DNA of 52,302 nucleotides. Source: Bacteroidales bacterium. GTDB lineage: Bacteria > Bacteroidota > Bacteroidia > Bacteroidales > P3. This document shows positions 15,058-23,204 of this stretch, piece after piece. A program made the position numbers and the translations under genes. Within the stretch, counting starts at the first letter, position 1. Every line of letters starts with the position of its first letter. The notes beneath the pieces were generated by a model that was not told the origin of the DNA, did no database searches, and saw only the letters and a program-made list of their open reading frames with translations. The stretch covers positions 1-52,302 of the forward strand of contig JAFSLX010000021.1 of assembly GCA_017448185.1 (NCBI GenBank), given 5' to 3'.

Positions 15058-17682
15058 TTAGATTTGGCGTATCTTACCGCCGTTATTTCGTTGATATAAA
15101 GTGAAATGTTCTTTGACTTTTTCGAGGAATGGACTGAGCGTATGGACTGAACGCCCAAAGTATTCGTCGTAGAGGATACAAAGACTCTTTTTAGAGCGCG
15201 AAAGGGCCACAAATAGTTTTCGTGCATCTTCTTGAATCTGTTTCTCTGTCCAGCTGCGGCTACTTGGATAATTGCCGTCAATGGCGCGGTAGATAATCAC
15301 GGTGTCAAACTCCAATCCTTTGGCTTTGTGTACTGTCGAAATAATGTATTGTTCTTCGAGCGAACTGCCGCACATATCGGCTTCTTTGCTGGTGCAGAGG
15401 TCGGTGATGTATCGGTCGAGTTGGGTGCGCAGGGTGGGGTAGAGGTCGGTGCGAATAATATCAACTTCGAGGTAGTGAATCAAATGTCGCCATTTGTCTA
15501 CAGGCGTGGCCAATCCATTGGTTACTATTTTTTCGTATATATATTGCAACTCGTCAACGATTCCGGTGCCCTCGGTATGCATCTGTTTCACGGCGTGGTG
15601 ATAGATTTCTGAATACCGATCATGGAATTTCTCGATTTGTCGACGATGGTCACTGATAAAAAGCCGTTGGTCGGCAATCATTTGCATGGCTGTGAGATGG
15701 CAGAAGTCGAGCAACGACTTTGTGGCGAGTATGTCGTCGTTGGCCTGATGGCTGTTTTTCCCTTCTAAATGCAATACTTCAAGCAGATGCCCCAGTTTGT
15801 ATTGTCGCAGCCGTGGGCGGACAAGTCGTATATATTTCAACGTGTCGAAATAGCGTGGACATGACTCTTCGAGTTTAGTCTCAGGGAGGCTGCGTTTGAG
15901 GTTGTTGGACAATATTTGGTAGTCGTACTCGACATTATGACCAACCAGCACTTTCCCATTGCAATAGTCCATGAATAGTCGTAACCCTTCTGTACGCGAA
16001 TACCGGCGGCTGTTACGGTAGACTTCAATCATCGGATTTGGGTGTCCGCCCACCATTTCAGGCAGTTCTTTATCGGTTTCCAGAATGATGTTGAAGGCTT
16101 TACCGACTTGCTTCCCTTGTTTGACGCGGATGGCGGCAATCTGTACAATGTCGTCTGTACGAGGATCAAGGCCTGTGGTTTCGGTGTCGAAAATGACGAG
16201 TTCCTCGTTATCATACGCATGAACAAACTCTTGCAAGTAAGAGGAGTCGGGGTAGCATAGGAAGTCAGTGGGCAATAGGGCAACATGTCGCATCTCGCGC
16301 ATTAGATTACGTGCAGCCGTGTAGGAGGGCGTTACTTTCAGTCCCCAAAATAGTCTTGCCCAAGCAATGAACACCATCTCGTCGGTCAGAACACTTAGGT
16401 GCGACAGTATTAGCCTGACGGTGGGGAGTGAGAAAAGGTCTGTGCCTGAGATTTTGAAATGACCTATTCCCATACCGGTCATCACTTCGCTAATTTCGTC
16501 GGCTTCGCGATTGGTACTGACCAGAATGGCTACACGCCCGTCGGGGTTTAGTTCGCCGTATCGGCGGGCAAAACGGGCTGTGTAGTAGCTTTCCAATTGG
16601 GCATCGCCTACATTGAGCAGACACAAGTCTTCCGGTTGATGGGCGGCATAGTTGTCTGTGGTGGGCAGCATTTCTCGCCGAATGCCGAGGCAACGGGTGG
16701 CAAAATCGTTCTGCAGGTCGAGCAAATATTTGGGAGAACGGTAGTTGGTATGCAGGTAGTGAATGTTACTTTTGCAGCGTTGCTTCAATGTTTCAAGCGT
16801 TTCAAGTTTGGCTCCGATAAACGAGAAGATGGCTTGTTGCTCGTCGCCAAGATATACTATGGTGGCATCCGAAGTGGCCAGTAGGTCTATCAGGGCAAAC
16901 TGTAGGGCGTTAAGGTCTTGTACTTCGTCAATTTCAATCCACTTGTATTTTTTGCTCTCAGTAGACTTGTTAATGTCAATTAGATGTTTGTAAGCCAAGA
17001 CTAATAAGTCGTCATAATCCAGTAGATCATTCTCTTCCTTGTAGTGCTGATAGTTTTTGGCGAGGAGCATCATTTTTGTCGCAGGCAGTTCGTTGAGAAT
17101 TGTGTAGCGTTTTGTGAGGTTTTCAATATTGCTGTAGATATTGGCTACAGCCTGAATTGTACAAGGACGTTCGAGTACTTCACACAACCGCTGCATGGCG
17201 CTGGTATGCAGCAGTTCGTTGTGTAGCACCACCTCTTCAGGCATGTCCAAACTGGCTTGCCACAGCGCATGTTGCAGCCGCATCAGTTCGGTGGTGTGGC
17301 TTTCGACGTTCATGCGTTTGCACAGCTCTTCTTGAATGATGTTTTCCACGTCGCCCTCGTCGATGATAGCACTGTTGTGGCTAACAATACCTTCGTTGAA
17401 GAGCAATTGCGAACAATAACGATGGATATTGCCCACAAACAGTCCGTCGGGTAGAGGATTGCCGGTGCGGTCGGCGATACGTTGAGCCATACCTTTAGCG
17501 GCACGGTTAGTAAATGTGAGACAAAGCATGTCGTTGTATTCGACACCTTTGGCATGGGCATGGACGATGCGTTCGGTCAGGATATCTGTTTTGCCGCATC
17601 CTGGAGGGGCCAGCACTAAGTGATGGCCGCCACTGAGTTCAATGGCTTCGCATTGCCATTTGTCAAACCGCCGCTCTTGCAT
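15058..17682 (-). CDS. UvrD/PcrA-type helicase with an inserted DEDDh (DnaQ-type) exonuclease domain
   Basis: The 874-residue protein has superfamily-1A helicase motifs in two blocks split by an exonuclease. Q-motif Gln10, Walker A APPGCGKT (25-32), Walker B IDEVQD (251-256), motif III GDEQQAIFSF (279-288) and a motif IV-like HTNYRSP (311-317) come first. Then the exonuclease follows: ExoI FDTETTGLD (498-506; D499, E501), ExoII VGHNVEYD (580-587) and ExoIII HQANDD (645-650), all catalytic acids present. Then the second helicase block: motif V VHKAKGLEFD (784-793) and motif VI LFVALSRSKK (823-832). It probably unwinds and trims DNA 3'-5' during repair or recombination. It is third in an operon with a Nudix hydrolase and an FAD reductase; no recB-like partner is present. 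Confidence 0.9.
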   Translation of the reverse strand: MQERRFDKWQCEAIELSGGHHLVLAPPGCGKTDILTERIVHAHAKGVEYNDMLCLTFTNRAAKGMAQRIADRTGNPLPDGLFVGNIHRYCSQLLFNEGIVSHNSAIIDEGDVENIIQEELCKRMNVESHTTELMRLQHALWQASLDMPEEVVLHNELLHTSAMQRLCEVLERPCTIQAVANIYSNIENLTKRYTILNELPATKMMLLAKNYQHYKEENDLLDYDDLLVLAYKHLIDINKSTESKKYKWIEIDEVQDLNALQFALIDLLATSDATIVYLGDEQQAIFSFIGAKLETLETLKQRCKSNIHYLHTNYRSPKYLLDLQNDFATRCLGIRREMLPTTDNYAAHQPEDLCLLNVGDAQLESYYTARFARRYGELNPDGRVAILVSTNREADEISEVMTGMGIGHFKISGTDLFSLPTVRLILSHLSVLTDEMVFIAWARLFWGLKVTPSYTAARNLMREMRHVALLPTDFLCYPDSSYLQEFVHAYDNEELVIFDTETTGLDPRTDDIVQIAAIRVKQGKQVGKAFNIILETDKELPEMVGGHPNPMIEVYRNSRRYSRTEGLRLFMDYCNGKVLVGHNVEYDYQILSNNLKRSLPETKLEESCPRYFDTLKYIRLVRPRLRQYKLGHLLEVLHLEGKNSHQANDDILATKSLLDFCHLTAMQMIADQRLFISDHRRQIEKFHDRYSEIYHHAVKQMHTEGTGIVDELQYIYEKIVTNGLATPVDKWRHLIHYLEVDIIRTDLYPTLRTQLDRYITDLCTSKEADMCGSSLEEQYIISTVHKAKGLEFDTVIIYRAIDGNYPSSRSWTEKQIQEDARKLFVALSRSKKSLCILYDEYFGRSVHTLSPFLEKVKEHFTLYQRNNGGKIRQI

Positions 17683-17699
17683 GGGTGGGTTGCTAAATT

Positions 17700-18707
17700 T
17701 TAGTGACTGAGACCTGCTACAAATATTTTGCGGACAAGGTAGGTGTTGGACGAAAAGTGACGGACGAGGAACATGCCAATGCGCCCATAAAACAGATTGG
17801 AAAGAAAACGCTCTTTGCGTTTGCGATTGAAAATATCGCGGTTTGTTTCTCTAAAGGTTTTTCCGTTGGAGATAGCGTTTGAAGCGTTTCGGCCGGTAGC
17901 AATGGCGTAGTACAGGCCTTCGTACGACAATTTGTTGGGAAATCCGCCGGCATCGCCTATAAGAATCACATTGTCAAGACTGGAATCAGTCTCTTCCACC
18001 GAGATGTTGGCTCCTTTAATATGGGTTTCTTTTATGCCGAGTGTTGTCAGGACGTTCCGGAATTCTTGCAGTGTAATGCCTTTGTATCCCAATCCGACGA
18101 TATCGCAGTGTACGCTTGGAAATAGGTAGTAGTAACCTCTGTCATATTTGCGCGAGACCACACCTTCTATTGCATCGTTGGTGCTATCAATGTATTGTTC
18201 CAGAATCAACACATTTCCGTCGTACTTGCCTATAAGTTGTCTTCTTACGTGGCTGTTGGCTCCATCAGCACCAACCAGATGTTTGCACTGAAATTCTCGG
18301 CCTGACCTTAACCGTACGACAATGTTGCCATCATCCAGCAATTCGAATTTTTCGAAAGCATCCTGTATGAATGTTCCACCCTCATTTAAATATTGCTGTA
18401 ATAGTGCATTGTCGAAATCCTTCCTGCTGACAATCCTGATTTCCTGTGGCAGTTCAATCTCGCTTATTTGTTTGTGGTCAAGGCCCATTTTGACCTTCTT
18501 TATGGCTCGGTATTCATACTGCAAATCGGGCATTAGTTCGGCCAATAATGAATAAGCCTTTGGGGTAAGACCTCCTCCGCATATCTTGTCGCGCGGAAAC
18601 GATGCACAATCCACCAGGGCACAATCTACACCTGCTTTTTTGAGCAGGTAAGCGCAAACAGACCCTGCTGGTCCGGCTCCAATAACTAAAGTGTCGGTGT
18701 TTTCCAT
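17700..18707 (-). CDS. Geranylgeranyl-reductase-family FAD oxidoreductase
   Basis: The 335-residue flavoprotein has the N-terminal Rossmann motif VIGAGPAGS (8-16), the KICGGGLTPKA family signature after a variable loop, and a central GADGANSHVRR (FAD-binding, like p-hydroxybenzoate hydroxylase). The C-terminal ILIGDAGGFPNKLSYEGLYYAIATG completes the GGR pattern. Members saturate isoprenoid chains of lipids or quinones; the substrate here is not predictable. The gene is 6 nt after the Nudix stop and 17 nt before the helicase start, so the three form one operon. The link between a lipid-type reductase and DNA repair is unclear and may reflect simple co-transcription. Confidence 0.88.
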   Translation of the reverse strand: MENTDTLVIGAGPAGSVCAYLLKKAGVDCALVDCASFPRDKICGGGLTPKAYSLLAELMPDLQYEYRAIKKVKMGLDHKQISEIELPQEIRIVSRKDFDNALLQQYLNEGGTFIQDAFEKFELLDDGNIVVRLRSGREFQCKHLVGADGANSHVRRQLIGKYDGNVLILEQYIDSTNDAIEGVVSRKYDRGYYYLFPSVHCDIVGLGYKGITLQEFRNVLTTLGIKETHIKGANISVEETDSSLDNVILIGDAGGFPNKLSYEGLYYAIATGRNASNAISNGKTFRETNRDIFNRKRKERFLSNLFYGRIGMFLVRHFSSNTYLVRKIFVAGLSH

Positions 18708-18713
18708 ATATAT

Positions 18714-19187
18714 TTATGTTAGAAGGTTTCCGTTTAGGATTGCGGTGGTCATTTCGTCTTGGACGTAGATGAGTTTGAGCGAAAAAAACGGGGTGCTTTC
18801 GTCGAGTAGCAGGCGCAGAAAAATCCGGTCGCCCTCCCAAAGCTTGAGGTCCATGAGTTTGTCTTTGGCTATCCAGGCCAAATCGCCCTCATTGCAGTCC
18901 ATGTCGATATGCCCTTGCCACTCTGAAGCTGTGAAGAGGTGCATGTACTCGTTGGGCCAGGTGTTGGATATAAATGTAACTATGCCTCGATAATGCCAGC
19001 GTGTGATTTCCAGGCCGGTCTCTTCTTTCACCTCGCGTAGCATGCATTCGTCAGGGCTTTCGTCTGCTTCGCATTTGCCGCCCACGCCAATCCATTTGCC
19101 ATGGCTGGCATCGTTCTCCTTTTTTACACGGTGTAGCATCAGGTAGCGTGTACCGTCGTCAATGTAGCAAAGGGTGGTCTGTTTCAT
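18714..19187 (-). CDS. Nudix hydrolase, MutT-like (8-oxo-dGTP diphosphatase candidate)
   Basis: The 157-residue protein has the Nudix box GGKCEADESPDECMLREVKEETG near 37-59, matching GX5EX7REUXEEXGU. The MLHRVKKENDASHGKW opening fits the MutT/NUDT1 subgroup that cleans oxidised purine nucleotides. The C-terminus contains the FFSLKLIYVQDE strand found in NUDT1-like proteins. It is the first gene of a minus-strand operon that includes a helicase/exonuclease, which supports a DNA-protection role. A terminator (19193-19217) insulates it from the upstream small gene. Confidence 0.88.
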   Translation of the reverse strand: MKQTTLCYIDDGTRYLMLHRVKKENDASHGKWIGVGGKCEADESPDECMLREVKEETGLEITRWHYRGIVTFISNTWPNEYMHLFTASEWQGHIDMDCNEGDLAWIAKDKLMDLKLWEGDRIFLRLLLDESTPFFSLKLIYVQDEMTTAILNGNLLT

Positions 19188-19192
19188 ATATA

Positions 19193-19217
19193 CAAAAAAA
19201 GGCCGACAAGTCGGCCT
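19193..19217 (-). terminator. Intrinsic terminator downstream of the small basic protein
   Basis: On the minus strand, AGGCCGAC, loop TT, GTCGGCCT is followed by a seven-T tract (A tract at 19194-19200 on the plus strand). It ends the transcript of the 19238-19435 gene just before the Nudix start. Confidence 0.85.
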
Positions 19218-19237
19218 CTCTCTTGGTTGGTGAAGGA

Positions 19238-19435
19238 TTAGTCCTCAGCGTTGATGATGGCTTTGTGCACAGCATTCCAGCCAGCGGCGGTGATACCCCA
19301 GTTGTTGGTGGAGTTCTTGTTACCGTTGATGCGAACCTTTCTTCTCTTCACTTTTTTGTTTGCATTGATACCCATGGTGTATACTATTTTATTGTTTATA
19401 TTCTTGATATTCAGTTCCTCCAATGAATTTTCCAT
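19238..19435 (-). CDS. Small basic protein of unknown function
   Basis: The reading frame has 65 codons. The start is uncertain: the upstream ATG (19435) lies only about 17 nt after the -7 element, while an in-frame ATG at 19375 gives a 45-residue protein with a roughly 70-nt A/T-rich leader, which I prefer. The 45-residue form is MGINANKKVKRRKVRINGN..., then a Trp/Gly/Ala part (NNWGITAAGWNAVHKAI) and an acidic end. A strongly basic N-terminal half resembles nucleic-acid- or ribosome-binding peptides, but I do not recognise the family. It has its own strong promoter and terminator, which argues for a real, well-expressed gene. Confidence 0.65.
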   Translation of the reverse strand: MENSLEELNIKNINNKIVYTMGINANKKVKRRKVRINGNKNSTNNWGITAAGWNAVHKAIINAED

Positions 19436-19451
19436 TGATAGAAACGTCCTG

Positions 19452-19483
19452 CAAAATTACATCTTTTTTTTAATCTGTGCAAA
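19452..19483 (-). promoter_or_regulatory. Promoter of the small basic protein gene
   Basis: On the minus strand, -7 TAATTTTG (19459-19452) and -33 TTTG (19483-19480) are spaced 20 bp apart. The -7 element is the same as that of queC. Confidence 0.7.
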
Positions 19484-19579
19484 CTTTTTTTGAATGGGAG
19501 CAAAATTTTGTTTGATAAGTGGCCTTGTCTTATATTTATCAACGGCATATTGTCATCGACTCCGGTAGGGGTTGGAACA

Positions 19580-19612
19580 GAGATGAGTCGGAGTTGACTC
19601 GGAGTTAATGAT
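19580..19612. repeat. Direct array of 11-nt units (second family, copy 1)
   Basis: GAGATGAGTCG (19580-19590), GAGTTGACTCG (19591-19601) and a degenerate GAGTTAATGAT (19602-19612). The same unit type appears at 40809-40852. It lies about 108 bp upstream of the lemA -33 element. Confidence 0.75.
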
Positions 19613-19720
19613 GATGTCTTCCTCTCTGAACAGGTTCACTCCTCGTGCTTTTTCGGTATTGCCCCAAGGCTCTTCCCCGTATACCGACAAAAAGTAAATC
19701 AATAAGATATGAAAAAAAAT

Positions 19721-19750
19721 GTTGCAGTATGTGAAAAAGTCGTATCTTTG
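19721..19750 (+). promoter_or_regulatory. Promoter of the lemA-TPM operon
   Basis: -7 TATCTTTG (19743-19750) with an approximate -33 GTTG (19721-19724). It lies 22 nt before the ATG. Confidence 0.65.
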
Positions 19751-19772
19751 CAATTCAAAAATAAGAATAAAA

Positions 19773-20369
19773 ATGAAGAAATCGAGTATTATTATCGTTG
19801 TTTTGGCCGCATTGGCCGTCATCCTCTTGTGGGGTGTGAGTGTTAATAACCGCCTTGTTACCGAGGAGGAGAATGTGCAGAAAGCATGGAGCCAGGTGGA
19901 GAATGTCTACCGTCGTCGTATGGACCTTATTCCACAGTTGGTCAATACTGTGAAAGGGGCCGCTGATTTTGAGCGCAAGACTCTCACCGAGGTGGTCAAT
20001 GCCCGTGCCAATGCCGACAAGGTGACTGTAGACCCGTCGAACCTCAACGAAGAAAATATTGCCGCTTTCCAGAAGGCTCAGGATCAGCTGTCGAAGGCCG
20101 TGGCCAATACCATCAAGGTCACTGTTGAGCGCTATCCGGAACTCACTGCCACACAAGGCTTCCGTGACTTGCAGACCCAGCTTGAAGGCACCGAGAACCG
20201 TATTGCGGTTGAACGTGGCAAGTTCAACGAGGCTGTGCAGACTTACAATACCAAGCTGCGTCGTTTCCCGAACAATATCATCGCTGGCATTTGCGGCTTC
20301 GACAAGAAGGGCTATTTCACCGCTCCGGCCGAAGCGGCCGAACCTGTGCAGGTCGAGTTTGATTTCTAA
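19773..20369 (+). CDS. lemA: LemA family membrane protein
   Basis: The 198-residue protein has one N-terminal transmembrane helix (IIIVVLAALAVILLWGV) then a helical-bundle domain: NRLVTEEENVQKAWSQVENVYRRRMDLIPQLVNTVKG is the LemA signature, and the C-terminal YNTKLRRFPNNIIAGICGF completes it. The family forms a helical bundle in the periplasm; its role is undefined. The ATG at 19773 is chosen because the promoter rules out the earlier in-frame TTG (19719). It pairs with the TPM-domain gene 6 nt downstream, an arrangement seen in many bacteria. Confidence 0.95.
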   Translation: MKKSSIIIVVLAALAVILLWGVSVNNRLVTEEENVQKAWSQVENVYRRRMDLIPQLVNTVKGAADFERKTLTEVVNARANADKVTVDPSNLNEENIAAFQKAQDQLSKAVANTIKVTVERYPELTATQGFRDLQTQLEGTENRIAVERGKFNEAVQTYNTKLRRFPNNIIAGICGFDKKGYFTAPAEAAEPVQVEFDF

Positions 20370-20375
20370 TATTGG

Positions 20376-21167
20376 ATGAAGCGTAACCATTGCATAATCT
20401 TCCTGTTTCTGCTATGTGCATTTGGTACGGCCGTAGCACAGACTGAATGGACTCCCGAGCGCACCAATCACTTGGTGAACGACTATTCGGGCATTTTGAG
20501 TGAGTCACAACGCGAGGAAATCGAACAACGTCTGGTCGCTTTCAACGACACTACGTCCAATCAGATTTTAGTGGTGATCACGCCATCCCTTTATGGCGAT
20601 GACGAGGATGCTGTAGCTCAACGTATTGGTCAGCAGTGGGGTGTTGGACAGAAGGAATTCAACAATGGGGTAGTCATCCTCATCAAGAGCAAGACCGAGG
20701 AGGAGAATTGGGGCGCTGTGGCCATTGCCACGGGCTATGGTGTCGAGGGTGCTTTGCCCGACATCTTTTGCAAACGCATAATTGACGATGAGATGCTACC
20801 GTCGTTGGGAGAAGGGGAGTATTATCGTGCGTTGGTCAAGGCTCTCGATGTGATAGAACCTGTTTTGTGTGGAGAATACAGCTATGCGCAATATCGTCGT
20901 GACGAGCGTGCCGCAGGTCTCAAGGCACTGGGTGCCTTGGTGCTGTTTTGTCTCATCGCATTTGTTGTTGTGCTAATCTATTCGAAAAAGCACCCCGAAA
21001 AGTTCAACGGAAACAATTGGCGTGGTGGTTCCGGAGGTGGAGTATACTTCGGAGGCACTCCTGGTGGCTTCTGGAGCAGTGGTGGAGGTGGATTCTCCTC
21101 AGGTGGCGGTTTCGGTGGCTTTGGCGGCGGCGGTTTCGGCGGTGGTGGAGCCTCGGGACGATTCTAA
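20376..21167 (+). CDS. TPM-domain protein (signal peptide, membrane anchor, Gly-rich tail)
   Basis: The 263-residue protein has a signal peptide to about VAQ (22), then a TPM domain at about 30-170 (LVNDYSGILSESQREEIEQRL, then NQILVVITPSL, the ...GQQWGVGQKEFNNGVVILI core and VEGALPDIFCKRIIDDEMLP). A transmembrane helix follows at about 186-204 (ALGALVLFCLIAFVVVLIY). The C-terminal tail is extremely Gly/Ser/Phe-rich and ends GGGGASGRF. TPM proteins have phosphatase-like or chaperone-like activity. Here it is probably a membrane-linked partner of LemA. Confidence 0.92.
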   Translation: MKRNHCIIFLFLLCAFGTAVAQTEWTPERTNHLVNDYSGILSESQREEIEQRLVAFNDTTSNQILVVITPSLYGDDEDAVAQRIGQQWGVGQKEFNNGVVILIKSKTEEENWGAVAIATGYGVEGALPDIFCKRIIDDEMLPSLGEGEYYRALVKALDVIEPVLCGEYSYAQYRRDERAAGLKALGALVLFCLIAFVVVLIYSKKHPEKFNGNNWRGGSGGGVYFGGTPGGFWSSGGGGFSSGGGFGGFGGGGFGGGGASGRF

Positions 21168-21178
21168 CTATCCTAATA

Positions 21179-22738
21179 TTATCCTTCGCGATGCTCCTTG
21201 CGTAGGAGATCGTTCACGGTTTTCACGGGATTGAATGTGGCAATAGGAACCTCTACAAAGAGGGTAATCCAGTGTGCCATAGCACCGTTCCACAACCCTG
21301 GCAGTTCTTGTGATTTAACGACGAGGGCTCCCTTGCTTTTTTTGCTGATGAAACCAGTCATGGGATCGACGTATTGGCGCAGGTCGAAGTATCGGCCACG
21401 GTAGTCTTTGGTACTGCACACAAGGTCGACAGGGTTGAAGTGGGTGGATGATGCAAAGATGGATTCTTGTTTCGGATCGTTGTGGTTGATTTGCGCCGAC
21501 TCGACAATCTGGAGCGACTTGCGTCCTTGGCTATCGATTGTATAGAATGGACCGCCGCCAGGCTCGCCTTGGTTTTTTACCATACCACAGATGCGCATCG
21601 GGCGGTTCAACAGACGAATGAGTTCTGCTTTACGTTGAGTGGCATTCATCTTGTTGTATCCGTCGGGAAGGCTGATTCCTAATCCATTGCATGCAAATTT
21701 CTCGGCCTTTTTCAGCTCTTTTGCATCAGGGTGGCCTTTGAGCATGCGCAGCATATCGAAGTTTTTTTGCTGCAAGTCGAGCAGCATACCGGCCAGCACC
21801 TCTTTGTAAACAACTGTAGTGTGCTTCATCCAGTCGGGCACCACATTGTCGATGTTTTTGACAAAAATCAGGTCGGCGTGTTGTTCATGCAGGTTTTCAA
21901 TCAGTGCACCATGTCCACCGGGGCGGAACATCAGTTTGCCTTCTTCGTCACGAACGGGGTTATTCTGCTCGTCGACGGCGATTATATCGGTGTAGTGCTT
22001 TTGTTCAGAGAATGTTATGTGGAGCTTGATGCCGAAAGTGGCTTCGTAATATTGTTTCACTTCGGCAATTTTGCGACGGAACCCTTGGCGGTGCTCAGGC
22101 GAAATGGTAAAGTGGAGATTCACTGTACCGTCGCTATTCTTGGCGTAGAGGGCCCCCTCGACGATATGCTCCTCAAGCGGAGTGCGTTGCACAGCCCCGT
22201 AACGGTGGAACTTCAGCAGGGCTTTGGGTAGGCTTCCGTATGACATGTACTGCTCTTTCAGCAGGTAGTTGATTACTGTGGTGTAGTCGCCGCGCTGCAG
22301 GTACTCCTCGATGTCCAAATCAGACCGTTCCATGCATGCTTTCAGGTCGTTGAAAAAGGCAAAGGTGTGTATGTTCTCAAGAAATTCCTTTATTGTAGGA
22401 AACTCCTTCTCAAAATTGGTTGCTACACCGAAATAAGTCGATGAGAAGGTGTAAAGGTCTTTGAACATGCGGGTTGCAGCACCCGAAGCTGGAACGAACT
22501 TCAGTATCTTTTTGTCTTTCGAGAGGGTGTGATACAATTTGGTGTATCGTTTTATCTCTTTGTCGTCCAGTTGTTGGATGCCGTTGTTGGCAATGGTGGC
22601 TGCAGCATCGAGCTGGCATTTGGGAAAGCCTTTCTTGAAATGGTCGATTTGCTCCTGTACGCGTTCGACGGTCAATCCCAACTGAGCCAACTGTTCCTTG
22701 TCTTTCTCAGTAGGCTTAAAGGTCATGGTATATGGCAT
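21179..22738 (-). CDS. DUF4301 family protein (nucleotidyltransferase-like fold)
   Basis: The 519-residue cytoplasmic protein matches DUF4301, a family largely limited to Bacteroidota. A Gly/Ala-rich nucleotide-binding-like stretch KFVPASGAATRMFKDL near residue 80 resembles the GxG-x2-TRM loop of sugar-phosphate nucleotidyltransferases. The middle part has RPGGHGALIENLHEQHADLIFVKNIDNVVP near 273-302, which resembles the UDP-sugar pyrophosphorylase fold. The reaction is unknown. It starts next to, but is convergent with, the TPM gene (stop codons 11 nt apart), and its upstream neighbour on the same strand is a small lipoprotein. Confidence 0.85.
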   Translation of the reverse strand: MPYTMTFKPTEKDKEQLAQLGLTVERVQEQIDHFKKGFPKCQLDAAATIANNGIQQLDDKEIKRYTKLYHTLSKDKKILKFVPASGAATRMFKDLYTFSSTYFGVATNFEKEFPTIKEFLENIHTFAFFNDLKACMERSDLDIEEYLQRGDYTTVINYLLKEQYMSYGSLPKALLKFHRYGAVQRTPLEEHIVEGALYAKNSDGTVNLHFTISPEHRQGFRRKIAEVKQYYEATFGIKLHITFSEQKHYTDIIAVDEQNNPVRDEEGKLMFRPGGHGALIENLHEQHADLIFVKNIDNVVPDWMKHTTVVYKEVLAGMLLDLQQKNFDMLRMLKGHPDAKELKKAEKFACNGLGISLPDGYNKMNATQRKAELIRLLNRPMRICGMVKNQGEPGGGPFYTIDSQGRKSLQIVESAQINHNDPKQESIFASSTHFNPVDLVCSTKDYRGRYFDLRQYVDPMTGFISKKSKGALVVKSQELPGLWNGAMAHWITLFVEVPIATFNPVKTVNDLLRKEHREG

Positions 22739-22745
22739 TTAGGAT

Positions 22746-23123
22746 TTAGAATACTTGTGTCGAGAGAGTGATGGTTGCATCTTTTGTTTTGCCCTCTTCC
22801 AGGCGCACATCGCTGGTGCCGCGGCGTTCGCCAAACTGTACGTCGAGGGTGGCATCGATTTTCAGGATGGCTGGGGCGTCGAAAGCATGTTTGTAGATGC
22901 CCTTCTCGTCGGTCAAACCGATGATGGCGTTGTCTCCGCTGTAAATGGTGTTTCCGGGCTGATAAATTTTCACAGTCACGCCAGAAACGGGTTCGCGAGT
23001 GGCCTCATCGAGCACATGAACATTCAGATAACAGTGCGTATCCTTGTCGCAGCTCGAAAAAAGTGAAATGGGTAAGAGGCTGATAAACAATAATACGGAA
23101 AAGATTTTATTCTTTTTGTTCAT
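22746..23123 (-). CDS. Small lipoprotein with a carboxypeptidase-regulatory-like beta-sandwich
   Basis: The 125-residue protein has a type II signal peptide with lipobox LFSSC (C25). The mature part is a small beta-sandwich: LNVHVLDEATREPVSGVTVKIY and GLTDEKGIYKHAF match the CarboxypepD_reg/DUF4198-like pattern (V-D-x-T-x-x-P-V-x-G-V-x-V) found as N-terminal modules of TonB receptors. It lies on the minus strand and is read from a -7 element inside the palindrome shared with the cyclophilin gene. The role is unknown; such modules bind or stiffen surface proteins. Confidence 0.78.
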   Translation of the reverse strand: MNKKNKIFSVLLFISLLPISLFSSCDKDTHCYLNVHVLDEATREPVSGVTVKIYQPGNTIYSGDNAIIGLTDEKGIYKHAFDAPAILKIDATLDVQFGERRGTSDVRLEEGKTKDATITLSTQVF

Positions 23124-23164
23124 AAAAGTGATTTTTTTTCTTGTTTTATGTCTTTTTTTATTCT

Positions 23165-23184
23165 TATTTTTGCATGCAAAATTA
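23165..23184. promoter_or_regulatory. Face-to-face overlapping divergent promoters
   Basis: TATTTTTG (23165-23172, plus) serves the cyclophilin gene. TAATTTTG (minus strand, 23184-23177) serves the lipoprotein gene. The two -7 elements sit in one near-palindrome with a perfect TTTTGCATGCAAAA centre (23168-23181), so the predicted start sites lie inside each other's -7 element. The plus -33 is weak (CTTG near 23140), and no clear minus -33 is seen. Confidence 0.65.
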
Positions 23185-23204
23185 GTAAAAAAATCTAATG
23201 TAAG

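Larger units (their letters stand above)
19436..19772. other. Divergent intergenic region, small protein to lemA
   Basis: The 337-nt gap holds the minus promoter (19452-19483), the direct 11-mer array (19580-19612), a possible hairpin CGGTAT/ATACCG (about 19648-19687), and the lemA promoter (19721-19750). No further gene is visible. Confidence 0.7.
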
